Part shown: one piece after another, positions 1 through 5,463 of the stretch
Numbering within the stretch: position 1 is the stretch's first letter
Layout of the letters: the number at the start of each line of letters is the position of its first letter
Assembly: GCA_020853375.1 (NCBI GenBank)
Contig: JADYZA010000089.1
Coordinates: forward strand, 1-5,463
Reading direction: 5' to 3'
Length of the DNA: 5,463 nucleotides
Origin: Verrucomicrobiota bacterium
GTDB lineage: Bacteria; Verrucomicrobiota; Kiritimatiellia; Kiritimatiellales; Tichowtungiaceae
Translations under genes and position numbers: made by a program
Notes under the pieces: model-generated
Databases searched by the model: none
Told to the model about the DNA's origin: nothing
Seen by the model: the letters and a program-made list of their open reading frames with translations, nothing else

Positions 1-379
1 CGGCGACGGTAAAGCCGATCGACTGGAAAATCTCAACGATGCGTGCGGTAACTTTACTGATCGGATGTTCGGAACCAAGCTCCGGCCAGAGGCCCGGCAG
101 AGTCGGATCGAAGGCGTCGGCTTTTTTCGCGCCGGAGGAAAACGTGTCCTGCCGTTCTTTGATCAGTTCGGCCAGTTCGTTCTTGAGCGCATTGGCTCCT
201 TTGCCGAAGGCAGGCTTCTCTTCGTTCGGCACTTCTTTGAGTTGCGCCATTACTTCGGGAAGCAGCCCGTTGCGGCCAAGATATTTGATACGCACCGCTT
301 CTAGGGCGGTGGCATCCGCCGCGCCGCGAGCTTCCGCCAGCGCCGTTTCTCTGATTTGATTGAGTTCCTGCAGGTTCAT
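1..379 (-). CDS. pheS: Phenylalanyl-tRNA synthetase alpha subunit, N-terminal 126 residues (partial)
   Basis: This is the 5' part of the gene for the alpha chain of the heterotetrameric cytoplasmic enzyme that charges tRNA-Phe with phenylalanine. The frame is open from ATG at 379 to the window edge with no stop. What is visible is the N-terminal coiled-coil tRNA-binding arm (about residues 1-85; KYLGRNGLL at 32-40 matches the family's KYLGKKG segment) and the start of the catalytic domain. DPTLPG at 91-96 and ELGSEHPISKV at 100-110, followed by IFQSIGFTVA, match the family signature TLPG...GSxHPI...IFxxMGF. The aminoacylation motifs 2 and 3 lie outside the window. No strong Shine-Dalgarno sequence is seen; GGAAAAAG lies just upstream and is part of a palindromic repeat. 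The gene follows the V-ATPase cluster on the same strand but is separated from it by 92 bases, so it is probably a separate unit or a read-through neighbour. Confidence 0.93.
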   Translation of the reverse strand, partial: MNLQELNQIRETALAEARGAADATALEAVRIKYLGRNGLLPEVMAQLKEVPNEEKPAFGKGANALKNELAELIKERQDTFSSGAKKADAFDPTLPGLWPELGSEHPISKVTARIVEIFQSIGFTVA

Positions 380-383
380 AGCT

Positions 384-465
384 TTTTCCAATGTTCGGAA
401 AACCTACTGATAAAACTTTCCAATGTCTGGAAAAATTCGGATGAAAATTCCAGACACTGGAAAAA
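384..465. repeat. Three phased TTTTCC...GGAAAA palindromes in the atpK-pheS gap
   Basis: Three short imperfect palindromes share a pattern. Read on the minus strand they are TTTTTCCAGTGTCTGGAATT (465-446), TTTTTCCAGACATTGGAAAG (435-416) and GTTTTCCGAACATTGGAAAA (403-384). Their TCC cores are 30 and 32 bases apart, close to three helical turns, so they lie on about the same face of the DNA. They fill nearly the whole gap between the atpK stop and the pheS start, and the last one reaches to 4 bases before the pheS ATG. The arms are highly conserved while the centre varies. They could be operator sites, RNA hairpins or members of a dispersed intergenic repeat family. I have a vague recollection of similar palindromes in Kiritimatiellota genomes but cannot verify it here. 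Confidence 0.75.
417..463 (-). terminator. Possible terminator hairpin at the end of the V-ATPase operon
   Basis: TTTCCAATGTCTGGAA at 417-432 is complementary to TTCCAGACACTGGAAA at 448-463, with a 15-base loop. The single odd position (423 against 457) is A/C on the plus strand but becomes a G-U wobble in minus-strand RNA, so the 16-bp stem pairs completely only in the operon transcript. It begins 9 bases after the atpK stop and is followed in transcription order by GUUUUA. The U-tract is short and the stem is AT-rich at its ends, so termination may be partial; RNA-end protection is an alternative role. Confidence 0.45.
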
Positions 466-471
466 CGTCTG

Positions 472-921
472 TTACTTCAACGCAATTAGCGAAAACACCA
501 TCACGAACAGTGCAACTGTTTCAATAATACCGATGGCCGCCACCAGATTTCCGAAGCCCTGTCCAGTTTCGCCCAATGCATCCGAAGCGGCCGCGCCAGC
601 CTTTCCCTGATACCAAGCCGACATTCCCAGCGCGATTCCGCCAAGCACGCCGACACTGAGCATCGCTGGCCAGTTGGCGAATGAGGTCGACGCTTTAATG
701 GCGTTCATCAAAATCATGCCATAGATCGTCTGCGACAGCGGCGCACCGATGAAAACCAACAGAACGAACGGTGCCGCTCGGTTTTGCGCATAGCACTTTT
801 TCCAGGCTCCAATGGCCGACATGCTGGCTTCGCCTGCGCCAAGCGCCGATCCGATTGCCGCCAGACTGATAGCCATTGCACCGCCCGCTCTACCCAAACC
901 TTCCATCAATGCTGCATCCAT
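472..921 (-). CDS. atpK: V-type ATPase subunit K (membrane rotor / proteolipid ring)
   Basis: This 149-residue very hydrophobic protein forms the rotating membrane ring of the V-ATPase. It has the duplicated proteolipid architecture: four membrane helices at roughly 12-36, 50-74, 86-112 and 122-147. The ion-binding carboxylate is E134 in helix 4 (GIIETVALF). Helix 2 carries a glutamine instead (PLSQTIYG, Q64), as in NtpK-type double proteolipids. By comparison with Enterococcus hirae NtpK (T64, Q65, Q110, E139), S63, Q64, Q105 (YQGKAGAAA) and E134 match the sodium ligands. The start at 921 is preferred to an upstream ATG at 1065 in the same frame because it has a perfect Shine-Dalgarno sequence, the next conserved residues follow at once, and the longer version would overlap atpI by more than 100 bases. 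It is the last gene of the ATPase cluster, 17 bases after atpI. Confidence 0.95.
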   Translation of the reverse strand: MDAALMEGLGRAGGAMAISLAAIGSALGAGEASMSAIGAWKKCYAQNRAAPFVLLVFIGAPLSQTIYGMILMNAIKASTSFANWPAMLSVGVLGGIALGMSAWYQGKAGAAASDALGETGQGFGNLVAAIGIIETVALFVMVFSLIALK

Positions 922-928
922 AACTGAT

Positions 929-936
929 TCCTCCTT
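929..936 (-). promoter_or_regulatory. Strong ribosome binding site of atpK
   Basis: The minus strand reads AAGGAGGA, with 7 bases between it and the ATG at 921. This is the strongest Shine-Dalgarno sequence in the window and it decides the atpK start. A strong site suits the subunit needed in most copies per complex. Confidence 0.85.
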
Positions 937-938
937 GC

Positions 939-2705
939 TTATAATTCCTCGTTTGAAAGTTTCTTGAACGGGCGATAATTTTGCCCGCTCCATTGCATGC
1001 CAATATGGCCCGAAAACTCTAGCGTGTTCAACCGGATGCCGTGCACCATCACGCCCATGGTGCAAAGAAGAATGTTGAGCGCATGGCCGAAGAAAAGAAT
1101 CAACGCCGCGCCCAAGCCGCCTACCAAGCCGCCCGCGCCTGCTTCTGCCGCCATGCCGTTAAATGCGCTGGCTACCGCAAAACCGGCGGTGCCGACCGCA
1201 AACAACCGAAGATAAGACACCACATCCGTGAAATTACTGACAATGGAAAGCGGCAGAACCGCGTAGTTAAACCATTCGCTCTTGATCTTGTGCACTGGAT
1301 TCATGAACAGAACAATCAACACCACACTGACCGCCATAATCCAGAGCATGATCGGCGGAAAAGGATAATAAAGCACCATGGTCCGGGCCGTGAAAAACAT
1401 CGTCCAGGTGCTACCGATCCAGCCGAGTTGTGCCAGAGCCTGCCAGGTGTTAAAAATCCGTAGCGTATTCCAGACGTGCGCGATCGTCAGATGCACCGCA
1501 CCGATAAAAAAGCAGAGCAGCATGGTGTTCTCATTCGCCTGCGCTCCGGTCAGCCAGCCGATTTTAAACTGACTGAGCACCGCAGGGAGGCTCGCCATTC
1601 CGAACCAAACGCCGGTCAACGCGCCCCAGATGATTGTGCAGGTGCTGGTGATCAACAGCAGGTTGAATCCCTGCTGCGGCAGTTTGCGAAAGCGCCGTTT
1701 TCCGATCAGCGTAAGGCTGAGAAACAGCAGGCCATAACCGGCATCGCCGACCAACATTGCAAAGAAAAGACTCAGGAACAGAAGAAAAAATGTGCTGATA
1801 TCCACTTCATGATACCCGGGAGTTACGCCGATAATTTTAAAAACCGCCTGAATCGGGCTGACCCATCTCGGATTGCGCAGCAACGTCGGCGGATTATCTT
1901 CAGGATCGATATCATAAACCATCGCCGCCCAACCATTGGACGCCGCCTCCTGCCGGACTGCAGATTCCTGTTCGCCGGGGAAAAAGCCGCGCAGATAAAC
2001 AATCTCTTCGGAGAAACCCATTCCAGCGCGCGCCTCGAGATAATGAATCCGATCATCCGCCTCGCTCGCCAGAGCGGCAACAGCGAAGCGGTCACCGGAA
2101 AAACGGTGAAACGCGGCTCGCGTTTGCTCCGATTCCACGCGAAGCGTTTCGAGTTGTTGGCGCATATCCGCCAGCGATTGCGTCGGCAAAGCAATTTCTT
2201 CTGCGTCAACCGAAACTCCGTCGCGTCCGATCAGTGCAAAATAAACCGTGTTGCGGGTGCGGCTCAACTCAACCATTGAAACACCGTCTGGAACTTCCAG
2301 CCGTACTTTTGCGGGGGCCTTGTACAATTTAACACGGATTCCTTTAGCCGCCAGTTCGCGAACCGCTTCCGGAGAAAAACTACCGAACGGTTCGTAACGG
2401 CGGGCTTCCAGATCGAGTGTTTCAATCTGCTCGGTCAGCGCTTGTTCACGGTGAATCAAATCCCAAACCGCTTGAACCGTTTCGTGAGCCGTTTTGCCGG
2501 ACGGTTTAACATCCGTGGACTTCGGCAACACCTCCAGAGCCCGTTTCAGATGCGCGGAAAAATTGCGCGCTTCATCCAGATCCGCGCCTTCCGGAAGCTG
2601 AACGTGCTGAAGATGCACCACGCCGAGATCACGCAACGCCGCCAGCGTCTTCTCCTGCGAGGAGCGCGTACACAGCAGCGTCAGTTTTTTCATTTTGACG
2701 ATCAT
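939..2705 (-). CDS. atpI: V-type ATPase subunit I (membrane stator, a-subunit homologue)
   Basis: This 588-residue protein is the stationary membrane subunit that supplies the ion half-channels facing the K ring and anchors the peripheral stalk. The N-terminal half (about 1-300) is cytoplasmic and mostly helical, opening with MIVKMKKLTLLC, the usual start of bacterial I subunits. The C-terminal half holds about seven membrane helices: near 304-331 (FFAMLVGDAGYGLLF), 347-369 (GALTGVWFG), 393-412, 424-446, 450-469, 478-515 and 526-556. SYLRLFAVG at 497-505 contains R500, which corresponds to the essential channel arginine of the family (R735 in yeast Vph1p, SYLRLWAL). The N-terminal part is short for the family (often about 620-660 residues). 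The start at 2705 overlaps the atpD stop as ATGA. A second ATG at 2693 is possible, but the MIVxMKK pattern favours the first. Neither start has a clear Shine-Dalgarno sequence, so translation is probably coupled to atpD. Confidence 0.96.
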   Translation of the reverse strand: MIVKMKKLTLLCTRSSQEKTLAALRDLGVVHLQHVQLPEGADLDEARNFSAHLKRALEVLPKSTDVKPSGKTAHETVQAVWDLIHREQALTEQIETLDLEARRYEPFGSFSPEAVRELAAKGIRVKLYKAPAKVRLEVPDGVSMVELSRTRNTVYFALIGRDGVSVDAEEIALPTQSLADMRQQLETLRVESEQTRAAFHRFSGDRFAVAALASEADDRIHYLEARAGMGFSEEIVYLRGFFPGEQESAVRQEAASNGWAAMVYDIDPEDNPPTLLRNPRWVSPIQAVFKIIGVTPGYHEVDISTFFLLFLSLFFAMLVGDAGYGLLFLSLTLIGKRRFRKLPQQGFNLLLITSTCTIIWGALTGVWFGMASLPAVLSQFKIGWLTGAQANENTMLLCFFIGAVHLTIAHVWNTLRIFNTWQALAQLGWIGSTWTMFFTARTMVLYYPFPPIMLWIMAVSVVLIVLFMNPVHKIKSEWFNYAVLPLSIVSNFTDVVSYLRLFAVGTAGFAVASAFNGMAAEAGAGGLVGGLGAALILFFGHALNILLCTMGVMVHGIRLNTLEFSGHIGMQWSGQNYRPFKKLSNEEL

Positions 2706-3307
2706 GCGGAGCGAACCTTTTCTACGCTCTTGCCTTTGGCGATTTTGGAGCGGGCGACGGCGGCGGTCTGCTGGTCTCCCATAAAAATACGAATGACACG
2801 GATATTATCACGTAACTCAGGAATCTTCACCTTCTCGAACAAATTCACGCGCTGAGATGTGGTGCGAAGTTCATCGGACAGCAACAGGTGCTGCTCTTCG
2901 ATCACCTGCCGCTCGATTTTCAGGCGGATAAGCTGACGGAGCAAATCAATCCCGCCATCAACCCATGCGGGCGTCTCAAACAAATCTGGCAACGCTTCCT
3001 CAAAACGCAGACTTTCAAACATTGGAATCGTGACGCCCGCGATGTTGCCGCTGGAACGTTTGATTTCCGCGACTTTGATATACGGTGAAAAATCGAACGG
3101 CTCGGAGAAAAGCTTCACCCACGCGGCAAGATCAGCACGCGCCCGCTCCTCTTCGCCGCGCTTGGCGGCGATCTGTGCTTCAAGCATACGCATTTCAAGC
3201 TGCAGCTGCTGCTTCTTAAGCAACAGCGTCGGCAAATAGCGCCGGAAGCGCGTCAGCGCGTCGCGCTGGGCCTTCAACTCGTTCTTCGTATATTTGATCT
3301 TCGCCAT
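2702..3307 (-). CDS. atpD: V-type ATPase subunit D (central rotor shaft)
   Basis: This 201-residue protein is the V-ATPase counterpart of F-ATPase gamma: an antiparallel coiled coil that turns inside the A3B3 head and transmits torque to the K ring. Long charged helices span about 8-66 and 118-175, with a short globular segment between them (about 70-115). The family signature near the C-terminus is clear in RTTSQRVNLFEKVKIPEL (148-165), equivalent to RRVNALE...IP in homologues. The length is typical (about 200-215). The start at 3307 is the obvious one (MAKIKYTKNELKAQRDAL). Its ribosome binding site is poor: only GAAG at 3315-3312, 4 bases from the ATG. The gene is separated from atpB by the inserted four-helix-bundle unit and overlaps atpI by 4 bases at its 3' end. 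One D copy per complex is consistent with weak initiation. Confidence 0.95.
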   Translation of the reverse strand: MAKIKYTKNELKAQRDALTRFRRYLPTLLLKKQQLQLEMRMLEAQIAAKRGEEERARADLAAWVKLFSEPFDFSPYIKVAEIKRSSGNIAGVTIPMFESLRFEEALPDLFETPAWVDGGIDLLRQLIRLKIERQVIEEQHLLLSDELRTTSQRVNLFEKVKIPELRDNIRVIRIFMGDQQTAAVARSKIAKGKSVEKVRSA

Positions 3308-3318
3308 TTGGCTTCGCA

Positions 3319-3346
3319 GTTATCCGTTAAAAGTTATTTGTTATCA
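3319..3346 (+). repeat. Left heptad array (four 7-bp units, GTTATCA-like, forward)
   Basis: Four consecutive 7-base units begin with GTTA in exact register: GTTATCC at 3319-3325, GTTAAAA at 3326-3332, GTTATTT at 3333-3339 and GTTATCA at 3340-3346; a weaker GTTTGGG follows. The array covers the last four codons and stop of the four-helix-bundle gene and ends 11 bases before the atpD start. It is the inverted counterpart of the array at 3733-3760. Confidence 0.75.
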
Positions 3347-3723
3347 GTTTGGGCTGCCCGCTTCAGATAGTTCATGTAGCCGTTCAGCAATTTGACGGCT
3401 TCGTTCGCGATAAATCTTCCTTCGCTCAGCATTTCCTCCGAAATCATTTCTTCATCATGCGCTGTAATCAGATGGTCAAGAACTTCCCAGCAGGAACCAC
3501 GAGCATTGCTGCAAAATTTTGCGTTATCCAGATAATGAAACCGCCCATAACCTTCCGCGATATTAGCCGTTGTGGATCGAGCCGCCCTCAGAATCTGATT
3601 GGACAGCCCGAAGCGCTCATTTTCGGGCAAACCCGGAACAACGGTTTTAGCGACAAACAGCCGAAGAGCTCGACATGCCTTCCAGCACTCGAGGTCTTCA
3701 AATGTTTTAATGTCATTGTTCAT
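3334..3723 (-). CDS. Four-helix-bundle protein, 23S rRNA-intervening-sequence (S23/IVP) family
   Basis: This 129-residue soluble all-helical protein has the hallmarks of the S23/IVP family, first seen as open frames within intervening sequences of bacterial 23S rRNA genes and related to the Avd accessory protein of diversity-generating retroelements. Visible signatures are IKTFEDLECWK (5-15), SNQILRAARSTTANIAEGYGR (41-61, family pattern QIxRAAxSIxANIAEG), ARGSCWEVLDHL (74-85) and LLNGYMNYLKR (112-122). Family members are about 115-130 residues and form pentamers of four-helix bundles in known structures; their cellular role is not established. The start at 3723 has AGGAAG 4 bases upstream and an N-terminus typical of the family. 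The gene lies between atpB and atpD, where V-ATPase operons normally have none, and has no known link to the ATPase. The C-terminal codons lie within a heptad repeat array. It appears intact. Confidence 0.92.
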   Translation of the reverse strand: MNNDIKTFEDLECWKACRALRLFVAKTVVPGLPENERFGLSNQILRAARSTTANIAEGYGRFHYLDNAKFCSNARGSCWEVLDHLITAHDEEMISEEMLSEGRFIANEAVKLLNGYMNYLKRAAQTDNK

Positions 3724-3732
3724 TTTTCTTCC

Positions 3733-3760
3733 TGATAACCATTAACTGATTTCTGATAAC
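3733..3760 (-). repeat. Right heptad array (four 7-bp units, GTTATCA-like, reverse)
   Basis: On the minus strand four heptads follow in register: GTTATCA at 3760-3754, GAAATCA at 3753-3747, GTTAATG at 3746-3740 and GTTATCA at 3739-3733. The first unit starts on the last base of the atpB TAG stop; the last abuts the GGAAGAA that serves as ribosome binding site of the four-helix-bundle gene. It is inverted relative to the array at 3319-3346, so transcripts of the two can pair (about 20 of 28 positions, with the innermost unit pairing perfectly). Confidence 0.75.
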
Positions 3761-5052
3761 TATTTCTTCCAAAACTCGCTCACGAGTTTGGAAGAAATCC
3801 CCGTCTCCTGCGGTTCAAAGCAGTCGGCCAGAATCTGCCAGCCGAGATCGAGCGCGCCTTCGAGCGGAATATTCACAGAAAGCGCCATCATTTCCTTTTC
3901 GAAGCGTTCGCCGTATTTGAGAAGCTTGGTGTCCCATCCGCTCATACGGAAACCCATCGACTGCTTTTCCAAAGTTTCTTTGTAGGAAGCGTAAAGCTGA
4001 ATCATAGTGTCCATGATCGTGCGGTGGTCGGCGCGCGTTTTGCCGTTCACCTGCTGTTTCAAACGGCTGAGCGAACCGAACGGCTCGATGCGTCCATTCT
4101 TGAGATAGAACTGCCCTTCGGTGATGTAGCCGGTATTGTCCGGTACCGGATGCGTTACGTCGTCGCCCGGCATGGTCGTCACCGCGAGAATCGTAATCGA
4201 GCCAGCGCCTTCAAAGTCCACCGCCTTTTCGTAGCGTGAAGCGAGCTGACTGTAGAGGTCACCGGGATAGCCGCGGTTCGAAGGAATCTGCTCCATCGTA
4301 ATGGCGACTTCCTTCATCGCGTCGGCAAAGTTGGTCATATCGGTGAGCAGAACCAGTACACGCTTATCTTTCAGTGCAAACTGCTCGGCGACCGCCAGCG
4401 CCATGTCCGGAACCAGCAGACATTCCACGGTCGGATCCGAAGCCGTATGTACAAAAAGAATCGAACGAGACAGCGCACCGTTTTCTTCGAGGTAGTCGCG
4501 GAAATAAAGGTAGTCGTCGTGCTTCAGTCCCATGCCGCCGAGAATGATGATGTCCACTTCGGCCTGCAGCGCGATGCGCGCCAGCAGTTCGTTGTAGGGT
4601 TCCCCTGCGACGGAAAACACAGGCAGCTTCTGCGACTCAACCAGCGTGTTGAACACGTCAATCATCGGAATCCCGGTGCGTACCATGTTACGCGGAATAA
4701 TGCGCTTGGCCGGATTAACCGACGGCCCGCCGATCTCAATCATATTTTCGCTGAGCACCGGCCCGCGGTCGCGTGGTACGCCCGATCCGGTGAAAACGCG
4801 GCCCAGCAGATTTTCCGAAAACGAAACCTGCATATTACGCCCAAGGAAACGCACCTGCGAGTCGGTCGAAATACCGCGCCCGCCAGCGAAAACCTGCAGA
4901 TAGACACGCCCGCCTTCGAGACGAATCACCTGCGCCAGAGACACGCCCATATCCGACGTCACCTGAGCCAGCTCGCCGTAACTGATCCCCTCGGCGCTAA
5001 CCACGATAACGTTGCCGGCAATCTGTTCGATGCGGTGATAAACCTTATGCAT
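3760..5052 (-). CDS. atpB: V-type ATPase subunit B (non-catalytic head subunit)
   Basis: This 430-residue protein alternates with subunit A in the A3B3 head and completes the nucleotide sites at the interface. The order is an N-terminal beta-barrel (about 1-75), the nucleotide-binding-fold domain (about 75-350) and a C-terminal helical domain. As expected for B, no Walker A lysine is present: the P-loop position reads [19 protein letters not shown] (148-166), equivalent to GLPHNELAAQIARQA. Other family marks are [12 protein letters not shown] (126-137), [20 protein letters not shown] (258-277), [14 protein letters not shown] (301-314) and GSLSRLK...GKTRADH (326-343); R330 sits where the arginine finger of the family is expected. 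The length matches chlamydial-type B (about 438). An in-frame ATG at 5118 would add 22 atypical residues; the start at 5052 has GGAGGT 8 bases upstream and overlaps the atpA stop by 8 bases. Confidence 0.97.
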   Translation of the reverse strand: MHKVYHRIEQIAGNVIVVSAEGISYGELAQVTSDMGVSLAQVIRLEGGRVYLQVFAGGRGISTDSQVRFLGRNMQVSFSENLLGRVFTGSGVPRDRGPVLSENMIEIGGPSVNPAKRIIPRNMVRTGIPMIDVFNTLVESQKLPVFSVAGEPYNELLARIALQAEVDIIILGGMGLKHDDYLYFRDYLEENGALSRSILFVHTASDPTVECLLVPDMALAVAEQFALKDKRVLVLLTDMTNFADAMKEVAITMEQIPSNRGYPGDLYSQLASRYEKAVDFEGAGSITILAVTTMPGDDVTHPVPDNTGYITEGQFYLKNGRIEPFGSLSRLKQQVNGKTRADHRTIMDTMIQLYASYKETLEKQSMGFRMSGWDTKLLKYGERFEKEMMALSVNIPLEGALDLGWQILADCFEPQETGISSKLVSEFWKK

Positions 5053-5463
5053 AATCCGTGACCTCCGCGAGCAGTGCGTTGATCCGCTCCTGCTGTTTCT
5101 TAAAATCTTCGCTCTCAAAAGCGGTGTTGTTCCAGTCGCGCGTCGCCTGCGTCAGTTTATGGAAAAACGTGCGCGCCGCATCTTTGTTTTCAAATTTGAG
5201 CTTGGTTCGAAGAATGGTGGCAAGTGCGCCGAAAACATACCGCTGGCGATCGGCCGGCGTGGCGGCATCCACTTCGCTGAACGCATTCTGCTGCAAATAA
5301 ACCGAGTCGATGTATTCACCTTTCAGGTAAACTATGAAGTCATCAATCGAAGTGCCTTCTTCGCCGACGACCTTCATCATCTGGTTCACTTCGCTACCTT
5401 CGCGCAGAAAACGGCGAGCCTGCTTCAAATCATCAGCATCTACGACGCTCGGATATTTGCTCC
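5045..5463 (-). CDS. atpA: V-type ATPase subunit A (catalytic), C-terminal 138 residues (partial)
   Basis: This is the 3' end of the gene for the ATP-hydrolysing head subunit. The reading frame enters at the window edge and ends with TAA at 5045-5047. The visible part is the C-terminal helical domain, with [19 protein letters not shown] followed by [12 protein letters not shown], the latter matching the family's LQEIVRLVGxDALS region, then [20 protein letters not shown] and the [13 protein letters not shown] segment, near-diagnostic for subunit A. The P-loop and catalytic glutamate lie outside the window. Translation of atpB starts within its last codons, so the two head subunits, needed in equal numbers, are probably translationally coupled. 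Upstream subunits such as E would be expected beyond the right edge. Confidence 0.95.
   Translation of the reverse strand, partial: SKYPSVVDADDLKQARRFLREGSEVNQMMKVVGEEGTSIDDFIVYLKGEYIDSVYLQQNAFSEVDAATPADRQRYVFGALATILRTKLKFENKDAARTFFHKLTQATRDWNNTAFESEDFKKQQERINALLAEVTDYA
5061..5066 (-). promoter_or_regulatory. Ribosome binding site of atpB
   Basis: The minus strand reads GGAGGT, ending 8 bases before the ATG at 5052. It lies inside the atpA coding sequence and decides the atpB start in favour of 5052 over the in-frame ATG at 5118. Confidence 0.8.

Larger units (their letters stand above)
3319..3760. mobile_element. Putative inserted unit: four-helix-bundle gene between inverted heptad arrays
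   Basis: About 442 bp separate the atpB stop from a point 11 bases before atpD, in a cluster whose other junctions overlap or are 17 bases apart. The unit consists of one four-helix-bundle gene and two inverted arrays of GTTATCA-like heptads that form its exact edges; the upstream array starts inside the atpB TAG codon. This resembles the intervening sequences inserted in 23S rRNA genes, which carry a protein of the same family between complementary ends. There is no transposase or integrase in it, so movement would need help in trans. That it is a mobile unit is inference; the repeats and the interrupted operon are seen directly. Confidence 0.45.

Noticed and set aside
384..465. Small CRISPR array
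   Set aside because: The repeats are divergent, about 20 bases long, with spacings of only about 10 bases between them and no cas genes nearby.
472..1065. Longer atpK start at 1065
   Set aside because: It would overlap atpI by about 127 bases and add a hydrophilic leader unknown in proteolipids; the ATG at 921 has a perfect Shine-Dalgarno sequence.
1823..2209. 128-codon minus-strand frame within atpI in another frame
   Set aside because: It lies wholly inside atpI, is arginine-rich and has no recognisable features; it is an out-of-frame shadow.
1476..2279. 267-codon open frame on the plus strand inside atpI
   Set aside because: It is antisense to a clear atpI coding region, is low-complexity and rich in Arg/Gln/His, has no recognisable domain and looks like a reading-frame shadow.
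3349..3735. 128-codon plus-strand frame opposite the four-helix-bundle gene
   Set aside because: It is almost the mirror of the real gene, whose family motifs are all on the minus strand.
3319..3760. Part of a diversity-generating retroelement (family kinship with Avd)
   Set aside because: There is no reverse transcriptase, template repeat or variable repeat in the window; the relation is only at the level of the four-helix-bundle family.
4447..5061. 204-codon open frame on the plus strand inside atpB
   Set aside because: It is antisense to well conserved atpB codons, with no domain or convincing start site.
3760..5118. Longer atpB start at 5118
   Set aside because: The extra 22 residues are arginine/serine-rich and unlike any B subunit, and the overlap with atpA would be long; the ATG at 5052 has a strong ribosome binding site and the conserved N-terminus.

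Overview
The window is almost entirely one minus-strand gene cluster for a bacterial V-type (A/V-type) ATPase. In the direction of transcription (high to low coordinates) it reads: atpA (catalytic subunit A, 3' end only), atpB (subunit B), a small 23S rRNA-intervening-sequence-type four-helix-bundle gene, atpD (central shaft), atpI (membrane stator) and atpK (rotor ring). After a 92-base gap full of short palindromes comes the 5' part of pheS (phenylalanyl-tRNA synthetase alpha chain), which runs off the left edge. No gene is supported on the plus strand.

The order A-B-D-I-K, the chlamydial/spirochaetal style of the B subunit (about 430 residues) and the single-carboxylate rotor subunit fit the V-ATPase operons of the PVC group (Chlamydiae, Verrucomicrobia, Lentisphaerae, Kiritimatiellota) or spirochaetes. 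The moderate GC content and the TTTTCC...GGAAAA palindromes near genes make me lean towards an anaerobic Kiritimatiellota/Lentisphaerae-like bacterium. That lineage guess rests on memory and has not been tested. The rotor subunit keeps the residues that bind sodium in the Enterococcus hirae ring, so the enzyme is probably sodium-coupled.

The A3B3 head (atpA, atpB), the rotating shaft (atpD), the stator/half-channel (atpI) and the ion-binding ring (atpK) are tightly packed: atpA/atpB overlap by 8 bases, atpD/atpI by 4, and atpI/atpK are 17 bases apart. The only loose junction is atpB-atpD, where a unit of about 440 bp has been inserted directly after the atpB stop codon. It carries the four-helix-bundle gene and is bounded on both sides by arrays of four degenerate 7-bp repeats (consensus GTTATCA) in inverted orientation. 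This unit is the most unusual object in the window: it looks like a small mobile or intervening-sequence-like element sitting in an otherwise ordinary energy operon.

The atpK-pheS gap holds three phased palindromes. Two of them together form a 16-bp hairpin that pairs fully only in the operon's own transcript, and it may end the ATPase message.
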